A program made the translations under genes and the position numbers. A DNA stretch of 11,377 bases from positions 1-11,377 of the forward strand of contig JAFAWJ010000244.1 of NCBI GenBank assembly GCA_019242065.1. The letters are read 5' to 3'. Under the pieces are notes generated by a model that had not been told where the DNA came from, searched no databases, and was given only the letters and a program-made list of their open reading frames with translations. The DNA comes from Chloroflexota bacterium (GTDB lineage: Bacteria; Chloroflexota; UBA6077; CF-72). Below are positions 6,804-11,377 of this stretch, piece after piece (within the stretch, counting starts at the first letter, position 1; each line of letters begins with the position of its first letter).

Positions 6804-8621
6804 TTATGAGGCGCCGGTGGGCTGGAGTTTGTGCACGATCAGCGCGGGCGTCAGATGGAAGAACGCGCTGTTCACATACGGATTGTTCACATCCGGCCAG
6901 CCAGTCCAGTACGTGGTGTTCGTCGGCAGCCGATGATAGCCCTGCTCCAGCATGATGTCTGGCAGGTTTGGCAGCCAGATGGCCATCCCCTGGTGCCAGT
7001 AGTCCAGCATCTTCTGCCGGTCGGTCGGACTCGTGGAATACGCCTCGTCGACAATCGCGTCGTACTGCGAATTCTCCCAGAGCGAGTAATTCGTCTGGTG
7101 CGTCGCCACGATATTGACCGACGACGTCTGATACAGGCGCAGGGTGTAATACGGATCCGGTCCGTACGAGCCACCGTGTCCGAACAGCATCATGTTGTAG
7201 TCGCCAGCATCCAGTCGATCGCCGAAGTTGGGCGGCTCCGAATACGTGGCGTTGATGCCCGCGTTCTTCAACTGCTGCACGACCACCGGCCCGACGCTGG
7301 TGAAATCGAAGAAGCTGATGATGTCGAAGTTCATGGGCGTCCCATCTGGCGCCACCCATGTGCCGTCGGAGCCCTTGGTGAAGCCCTTGCTCTGCAGGAT
7401 CTGGTCACCCTTGGACGGGTTGTATTCGAGGGTGTTGTACTGCTGCAGGAGATCCTGGACGTTGTCGTAGAAGATCTGCGTCCCGTATGGAGCGTTGGGG
7501 ATGGGCAGCGCGGCGGTGCTGGCGGCGCCATTCCAGGCGAAGTCGACGAGCTGGTCGCGATCCAGGTAGGAGCTGATGGCCCAGCGGACGTCGGGGTCGG
7601 CGGTGGGACCTTTCTGGGTGTTGACGTACAGGGAGTGTGGCCACCAGTCCTCGTAGCCGAAGGGGGCTTGCTGGCCGGACCAGGTGGTGACGTTGGGGTT
7701 CTGCTGGAAGACGGTTGGGAAGGTGGTGGGCTGGATGCCGGTGACGATGTCGAAGGCGTTGGAGATCATGCCCTGGGCCAGGTTCTGCTCGCCCGGGTCC
7801 GGCAAATAGATCAGTCGCTGGGCCTTGGGCATATCCGCGACAACGCCGGCGCCCCACCAGTGATCGCGCAGGTCCAGGATTTTCTGGGACGGATCGGAGT
7901 ACACCACGCGCCACGGGCTGGTGGTGACGGGCCAGTCCTTCGAGACGTCGAAGTGCGGGAAGGCCGAGATGTCCTGGCTCTGCTGTTCGAAGATGTGCTT
8001 CGGCATCATGTAGATGCCGATGTCGAACTTGTAGGCGCTGTATTCGAAGAAGCGCGGCGCTGGCCCCTTGAAGTTGAGCTGAACAGTCTGCGGATCGAGG
8101 ACGACTGCCTTGTCCAGGACCTGCGCGACGTCGGCGCCCCACTTGACCTTCGAGCCCAGGGCGTTGAGCGCGTTATAGGTGTAGGCGACGTCGTCGGCGG
8201 TGAAGGGCACGCCGTCGCTCCACATCGCTTCTGGCCGCGTCTTGATGGTCAGGGTCATGTAGTCGGGCGAGTACTGGTAGGACTCGGCCAGCCACATGAT
8301 CATCTTGTCCTGGAAGGCGCTGTAGAAGGCGAGTGGCTCGCACACAAACTGCGGACCGGTCTGATGGTTGGCGGTGGCGATGAACGGGTTCCAGAGTTGA
8401 TCCTCGGTGAATTTGCCCTGCGTCCCGCCGCGCACGGTCACGATGGTCTGGTTGCGCGGAACGGACGCGAGGCCGGTCGCCTGCCCCGTGGCGACCTGCC
8501 GGGCAAAGACGGTGCCGGGCAGGCTGGCGGCCACGACGGCCGCGGAGCCCGTCAGCGCCGCGGCTCTGAGAAATTGCCGCCGACTGATCGATGGGATCGT
8601 GCGCGCACCCCTTTTTTCCAT
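6804..8621 (-). CDS. ABC transporter substrate-binding protein, SBP_5 family, Tat-exported
   Basis: This 605-residue extracytoplasmic receptor captures the substrate and delivers it to the permeases. A twin-arginine signal is clear: SRRQFLRA at residues 13-20, a hydrophobic stretch to about residue 36, and a probable cleavage site after VFA (residue 40). No lipobox cysteine is present; the only cysteine noticed is C94. The mature part follows the SBP_5 pattern: MTLTIKTRPEAMWSDGVPFTADDVAYTYN (split around 122-150), ADPDVRWAISSYLDRDQLVDFAWNG (about 341-365) and a GPDPYYTLRLY segment near 487-497. The frame continues 46 codons upstream, but ATG 8621 is preceded by AAGGAG (8628-8633) with a 6-base spacer and places the RR motif normally. 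First gene of the operon. Family members bind peptides, nickel chelates or oligosaccharides; the regulatory context favours a sugar-derived ligand. Confidence 0.95.
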   Translation of the reverse strand: MEKRGARTIPSISRRQFLRAAALTGSAAVVAASLPGTVFARQVATGQATGLASVPRNQTIVTVRGGTQGKFTEDQLWNPFIATANHQTGPQFVCEPLAFYSAFQDKMIMWLAESYQYSPDYMTLTIKTRPEAMWSDGVPFTADDVAYTYNALNALGSKVKWGADVAQVLDKAVVLDPQTVQLNFKGPAPRFFEYSAYKFDIGIYMMPKHIFEQQSQDISAFPHFDVSKDWPVTTSPWRVVYSDPSQKILDLRDHWWGAGVVADMPKAQRLIYLPDPGEQNLAQGMISNAFDIVTGIQPTTFPTVFQQNPNVTTWSGQQAPFGYEDWWPHSLYVNTQKGPTADPDVRWAISSYLDRDQLVDFAWNGAASTAALPIPNAPYGTQIFYDNVQDLLQQYNTLEYNPSKGDQILQSKGFTKGSDGTWVAPDGTPMNFDIISFFDFTSVGPVVVQQLKNAGINATYSEPPNFGDRLDAGDYNMMLFGHGGSYGPDPYYTLRLYQTSSVNIVATHQTNYSLWENSQYDAIVDEAYSTSPTDRQKMLDYWHQGMAIWLPNLPDIMLEQGYHRLPTNTTYWTGWPDVNNPYVNSAFFHLTPALIVHKLQPTGAS

Positions 8622-8724
8622 GCGCCTCTCCTTGATGCGTGTGTCGGGAGCGACTACCGGAACTGTGTCAAACCCACCAGAAACGAACGCCTGCCACCCC
8701 GACCAGCGCCTTGTGTGTCCTTCG

Positions 8725-8742
8725 GACCGGTACGGACCGATC
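8725..8742. promoter_or_regulatory. Operator O1, GntR-type palindrome at the operon promoter
   Basis: The core GGTACGGACC is at 8729-8738, with dyad symmetry extending to 8725-8742 (7 of 9 positions paired about 8733/8734). On the minus strand it reads GGTCCGTACC, one base after the TACGAT -10 element and around the predicted transcription start, so a bound repressor would block the transporter promoter. The GT...AC half-site arrangement fits the general GntR-family operator form. The same core recurs as O2. Assignment to the adjacent regulator is inference. Confidence 0.65.
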
Positions 8743-8769
8743 GTATGCCCGCCCCCCAAATGGCGTCAA
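8740..8769 (-). promoter_or_regulatory. Predicted promoter of the transporter operon
   Basis: On the minus strand TTGACG (8769-8764) matches the sigma-70 -35 consensus in 5 of 6 bases. It is followed after an 18-base spacer by TACGAT (8745-8740), which matches the -10 consensus in 4 of 6. Transcription would start near 8733, inside operator O1, giving a leader of about 112 bases before the binding-protein ATG at 8621. Confidence 0.55.
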
Positions 8770-8796
8770 GCCGTGGTCAAGGTGTGAACTGGCTGT

Positions 8797-8802
8797 TACG
8801 AT
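8797..8802 (+). promoter_or_regulatory. Predicted -10 element of the regulator gene
   Basis: TACGAT, identical to the operon's -10 hexamer, immediately precedes operator O2. No good -35 is seen at 16-18 bases upstream (GGTCAA or TGGTCA at best). Transcription would start close to 8809, about 10 bases before the regulator ATG, leaving no room for a Shine-Dalgarno sequence. Confidence 0.4.
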
Positions 8803-8813
8803 GGTCCGTACCA
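8802..8813. promoter_or_regulatory. Operator O2, GntR-type palindrome at the regulator promoter
   Basis: TGGTCCGTACCA is a 12-base palindrome with a single mismatched pair. It shares the exact 10-base core of O1 in opposite orientation. It abuts the TACGAT hexamer and ends 6 bases before the regulator ATG, suggesting autorepression. Its outer TGGT...ACCA resembles operators of the GntR/FadR type. Confidence 0.65.
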
Positions 8814-8819
8814 ATCCGC

Positions 8820-10001
8820 ATGCTGGACGTCGACCGCGCCCGCCGCGATCTGCGACGACCCGGTAGGACCCCGTTGTATCAGCGCCTGCGCGCGGCGATT
8901 CGCGAGCAGGTGCTCGACGGCACGCTCCAGCCTGGCCAGGCGCTGGCTGCCGAGCGCACCCTGCAAGAGCAACTCGGTGTCAGCCGCTCGACCGTGCGTC
9001 AGGCGATCCGGAGTCTGGTGGACGAAGGGCTGCTCGAATCGCTGGTGGGGGCCGGGACGTTCGTGGTCGAGGGCCGTCGGACGCTGCGGGAACGCGACCT
9101 GGTGGGTGTCATCGTGCCCGACGGCGATTTCTACCTCTACTATGCGGACCTCGCGGCGTCGCTCGGGTTCCGACTCCGCCAGGCGGGGCTGCGTGTGGAC
9201 ATGAGTCTGCACAACGATCGCTTCGAGACGTTGCGTGAGCTGGCGCGGGGACTGGCGTCGCAAAATCTGGCGGCCCTGCTGATGGTGGCACCAGCTGGCC
9301 TGGACATCGAGAGCATCATCGCCGAGCTGCGCGCCCGCGGGGTGGTCGTCGTGCTGGTGGCGCGGTACCTGGACACTGGGCTCGACCTGGCCCTGGACTA
9401 TGTCGCGGCCGACAACGAGCGGATCGGCTATGAAGCCACCCGGCATCTGCTGGAGCTGGGGCACGTCGGCATCATCCACCTGCCTGGCACCCGCACGACG
9501 ACGGTGCGCGACCGCGCGATCGGCTATGTGCGCGCCATGCGCGAGATGGACCTCCAGCCGCGGATGCTGGTGCCGCCGACTGAACAGGGGCGTGTTCCGG
9601 CTGAGCTGGAGTCGTACCTGGTGGAAGCCGATCCGGCGCTGCTATGGGCGCTGGTCGGCCGGCGGGAGATCACTGCGGCGTTTTGCTTCAACGACGCGAT
9701 TGCCAGCTGGGTCCAGAAAGAGGTCCGCAATCTGAATCTGACCATTCCTCGGGACCTGTCGGTGATCGCGGTCGACAACATGCCGTACGCGGACTTCTTC
9801 GATGCGCCGCTGACGACCTTCGCGCTGCCCGGCCTGGAGATCGCGGCCGAAGCCGCGAGCCTGGTGCTGCGGCGACTGAGTGGTGACCAGGCGGCGCCGC
9901 GGCACGTACTGCTGCCGGCGAAGCTGGTGGTGCGGCGGTCGACGGCGCCGCCGCCGCGGCCGGCGCGCCAGGTAGTTGGGTCGGCTAGGCGATCGAGATG
10001 A
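8820..10001 (+). CDS. GntR-LacI hybrid transcriptional regulator (AraR-type architecture)
   Basis: This 393-residue regulator has an N-terminal GntR winged helix (about residues 17-83: PLYQRLRAAIREQVLDG, LAAERTLQEQLGVSRSTVRQAIRSL, then the wing GLLESLVGAGTFV). It is joined to a LacI/GalR-type sugar-binding domain at about 94-372 (LVGVIVPDGDFY, VAADNERIGYEATRHLLELGH, FCFNDAIASWVQKE, SVIAVDNMPYADFFDAPLTTF). This is the architecture of AraR, a repressor released by a sugar; the effector here is unknown. The ATG at 8820 has no Shine-Dalgarno and lies about 18 bases past a -10-like TACGAT, so the message may be leaderless. GTG 8784 is in frame but lies before that -10. The C-terminus is a Pro/Arg-rich tail (about 374-393) whose codons overlap the convergent dehydrogenase gene by 17 bases. 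It is divergent from the transporter operon and probably controls it and itself. Confidence 0.93.
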   Translation: MLDVDRARRDLRRPGRTPLYQRLRAAIREQVLDGTLQPGQALAAERTLQEQLGVSRSTVRQAIRSLVDEGLLESLVGAGTFVVEGRRTLRERDLVGVIVPDGDFYLYYADLAASLGFRLRQAGLRVDMSLHNDRFETLRELARGLASQNLAALLMVAPAGLDIESIIAELRARGVVVVLVARYLDTGLDLALDYVAADNERIGYEATRHLLELGHVGIIHLPGTRTTTVRDRAIGYVRAMREMDLQPRMLVPPTEQGRVPAELESYLVEADPALLWALVGRREITAAFCFNDAIASWVQKEVRNLNLTIPRDLSVIAVDNMPYADFFDAPLTTFALPGLEIAAEAASLVLRRLSGDQAAPRHVLLPAKLVVRRSTAPPPRPARQVVGSARRSR

Positions 10002-11079
10002 TGGCCTTGATCTGGCCGGGCACGCGTTCGAAGGCGACGTCGGCGTCGCCCATGCCGAAGCGGTGGGTGATCAGCTCCTCGACCACGCCCGGGTAGGCGG
10101 CCCGCATCGCCTGGAGGTCGCGTACGGCGGCACGCCAGTCGTCGGCGTTGGCGTTGACGCTGCCGAGCAGCGTCAGGTTGCGACCCACCATGCCACCCAG
10201 CAGCGCGGCGTGAATCGGGATGGCCTTGCGCTCAGGTGGTCCGCCGACCAGGTCCAGGACGCCGTTGCGGTCGAGCGCGGCCAGCATGCCCACTGACAAC
10301 TCGATGGCGCCGGTGCCCTCGACGATGGCGTCGAAGGTGCCCAGCCGCGCCTCGGGCCGCTCGAGGTCGACCTCCTGGAGCGAGACGTACGCGGCGCCGG
10401 TACGTTCGACGAGTTTGGCGGCCTGGCCGCCCACCGGTTGGCGGGCAACGGACACCGTTTCGATGCCTCGCAGCCGCAGGGCGAGGACGGCCAGCAGGGC
10501 GATGGGACCGCTGCCGGTGACCAGTGCGCGCTGGACGCCGTGGAGTGTGCCCTCGACGGGCAGGTGGGCGCGGGCGTTGTCGATGCGCCGCAGCGCTTTT
10601 TCTGGAGTGCAGAGGGACTCGACCAGGGGGGCGACTGCCACCAGATCGTCAGGAATGCGAATGAGATTCTCGGCGTGGTCGACGATGCGCTCGGAGAGGA
10701 AGCCGTGGAGTCCGACGATGCCGCGCTCGCGGTAGTTGCCGGTGAAGCACAGGTCGGTCTGGCCGACGTTGCAGGCGGGGCAGCCGGCGCAGGCGCGGCG
10801 GACGGTGGGGACGACCGCATCGCCGGGGGCGAGCGAGGTGACCGCGGGGCCGACGTGCGCGACGCGGCCGACCGCCTCGTGGCCGATAACCAGGAAGTCG
10901 TCGCCGGTGGGCAGGGACCTTTCCGAGCGCATAGGAAAGGACATGACGTGGCGGTCGGTGCCGCACACGCCGACGTGGAGCATGTCGACGACCACGTCGC
11001 TGGGGGTGGAGACGCGCGGTTCGGGGATGTCGCTCAGCCAGGCGCGGCCGGCGCCCGGCCGCGTCACGATGGCGCGCAT
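9985..11079 (-). CDS. Zinc-dependent medium-chain dehydrogenase, glucose-dehydrogenase type
   Basis: This 364-residue protein has the length and motif order of MDR-family sugar or polyol dehydrogenases. Catalytic zinc ligands are visible as Cys39 (VCGTD), His67-Glu68 (IGHEAVG) and probably Glu154 (PLVES), the latter as in archaeal glucose dehydrogenases. The structural zinc set Cys97, Cys100, Cys103 and Cys111 is complete. The nucleotide-binding loop is VTGSGPIALLA (187-197), and Arg213 after the second strand mildly favours NADP over NAD. It would oxidise a sugar or sugar alcohol to a lactone or ketone in the cytoplasm. The ATG at 11079 has no Shine-Dalgarno but has a TATAAC 10 bases upstream, suggesting a leaderless transcript. 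Glucose dehydrogenase is the nearest class by motifs; other polyol or threonine-type specificities remain possible. Confidence 0.88.
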   Translation of the reverse strand: MRAIVTRPGAGRAWLSDIPEPRVSTPSDVVVDMLHVGVCGTDRHVMSFPMRSERSLPTGDDFLVIGHEAVGRVAHVGPAVTSLAPGDAVVPTVRRACAGCPACNVGQTDLCFTGNYRERGIVGLHGFLSERIVDHAENLIRIPDDLVAVAPLVESLCTPEKALRRIDNARAHLPVEGTLHGVQRALVTGSGPIALLAVLALRLRGIETVSVARQPVGGQAAKLVERTGAAYVSLQEVDLERPEARLGTFDAIVEGTGAIELSVGMLAALDRNGVLDLVGGPPERKAIPIHAALLGGMVGRNLTLLGSVNANADDWRAAVRDLQAMRAAYPGVVEELITHRFGMGDADVAFERVPGQIKAIISIA

Positions 11080-11088
11080 GGGCGCCAG

Positions 11089-11094
11089 GTTATA
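11089..11094 (-). promoter_or_regulatory. Candidate -10 element of the dehydrogenase gene
   Basis: TATAAC on the minus strand (11094 to 11089) matches the -10 consensus in 5 of 6 bases and ends 9 bases before the ATG. No recognisable -35 hexamer lies 16-18 bases upstream. If real, the transcript would start within a few bases of the ATG. Confidence 0.4.
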
Positions 11095-11117
11095 GGAAGT
11101 GGACTGGGGGCATTGCT

Positions 11118-11146
11118 CTTGTCGACGACAAGGGGTAAACCCCTTG
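11118..11146. terminator. Two overlapping, mutually exclusive stem-loops
   Basis: CTTGTC (11118-11123) pairs with GACAAG (11127-11132) around a 3-base loop. CAAGGGG (11129-11135) pairs perfectly with CCCCTTG (11140-11146) around TAAA. The two stems share CAAG at 11129-11132, so they cannot form together. The pair lies between the acyl-CoA dehydrogenase stop and the dehydrogenase start, and the second stem is the first structure met by transcripts leaving the former gene. No long T-run follows, so termination is plausible but unproven. The rest of the 93-base gap 11080-11172 holds the candidate -10 element and nothing else notable. Confidence 0.45.
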
Positions 11147-11172
11147 ACCCCCGCCAGGGACGGACGGTGACC

Positions 11173-11377
11173 CTACGTGGGACTACGATCGGCGCGGGGC
11201 TCGCGCGGCAAGCCTAGGACACGCTCGCCCAGGATGTTGCGTTGAATCTCGGACGTGCCTGCCAGGATCGTCAGGGCACGTGACCACGTATACGGAAACG
11301 CCCAGTTGTCAGGCACGGGCTCGCCCGAGATCGTCGAGCCCGTCTGCTGCACCGCGTACTCCTCGGGCAAGTCCTCC
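11173..11377 (-). CDS. Acyl-CoA dehydrogenase, C-terminal fragment at the window edge
   Basis: The frame is open from the window's right edge to a TAG at 11173-11175, giving about 67 residues of the protein's end. The segment [27 protein letters not shown] matches the very conserved C-terminal helix of acyl-CoA dehydrogenases, in which the G-TSEIQRN motif contacts FAD. These flavoenzymes oxidise acyl-CoA to the trans-2-enoyl form. The N-terminus and catalytic glutamate lie outside the window, so substrate class cannot be judged. A TTG at 11370 is an artefactual start; the gene continues upstream. It is in the same direction as the dehydrogenase at 9985-11079, with two stem-loops between them, and is probably functionally unrelated to the transporter. 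Confidence 0.9.
   Translation of the reverse strand, partial: EDLPEEYAVQQTGSTISGEPVPDNWAFPYTWSRALTILAGTSEIQRNILGERVLGLPREPRADRSPT

Noticed and set aside
8666..8671. Perfect TTGACA -35 hexamer on the minus strand, nearer the binding-protein gene
   Set aside because: No acceptable -10 lies 16-18 bases downstream (CCCGAC or CCGACA), so the promoter at 8740-8769, paired with the operator, is preferred.
6831..8819. Long open plus-strand frame running antisense to the binding-protein gene and in frame into the regulator
   Set aside because: Its first 660 or so codons mirror the binding-protein gene and have no recognisable domain. The real regulator begins at ATG 8820 with a clear GntR domain. 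The open frame is an effect of high GC.
10438..11217. Open plus-strand frame of 259 codons opposite the dehydrogenase gene
   Set aside because: Low-complexity Gly/Ala/Asp composition and antisense position to a well-supported dehydrogenase mark it as a shadow.
1..11377. CRISPR arrays, insertion sequences, tRNA or rRNA genes, phage genes, defence systems
   Set aside because: No spaced direct repeats, terminal inverted repeats with transposase, tRNA-like cloverleaf or defence-family protein was seen in the window on either strand.

Overview
The window is high-GC bacterial chromosome with densely packed genes. It carries a complete SBP_5-family (peptide/oligosaccharide-type) ABC importer operon, a divergent GntR-LacI hybrid regulator, a GH15 glucan or trehalose hydrolase, and a medium-chain zinc dehydrogenase of the glucose-dehydrogenase type. 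Fragments of two more genes lie at the edges. High GC, frequent GTG starts, a Tat-exported solute-binding protein without a lipobox and a GntR-LacI regulator suggest a Chloroflexota (Thermomicrobia-like) or actinobacterial soil organism. This placement is inference; no rRNA or phylogenetic marker is present.

Layout: 1-536 (+) is the 3' part of an unrecognised gene. 605-2461 (+) is the GH15 hydrolase. It converges on the transporter operon across a 147-base gap that holds a strong GC hairpin. The operon runs on the minus strand from 8621 down to 2609: Tat-exported solute-binding protein, DppB-type permease, DppC-type permease, DppD-type ATPase, DppF-type ATPase. The last four are tightly coupled (7-base gap, then 8- and 4-base overlaps). 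8820-10001 (+) is the regulator, divergent from the operon. 9985-11079 (-) is the dehydrogenase, overlapping the regulator tail to tail by 17 bases. 11173-11377 (-) is the C-terminus of an acyl-CoA dehydrogenase cut by the window edge.

The most informative region is the 198-base divergent spacer 8622-8819. It holds two inverted copies of one module, TACGAT (C) GGTCCGTACC. In each copy a -10-like hexamer abuts an imperfect GntR-type palindrome; one copy faces the operon and the other faces the regulator gene. The palindrome centres are 74 bp apart, close to seven helical turns. The regulator therefore probably controls both the transporter and itself. Because its effector domain is of the LacI/sugar type, and GH15 and glucose-dehydrogenase-type genes lie nearby, I infer that the importer carries an oligosaccharide or glycoside rather than a peptide. 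Nothing in the window looks like a wholly new system. The interest lies in regulatory architecture and substrate assignment.
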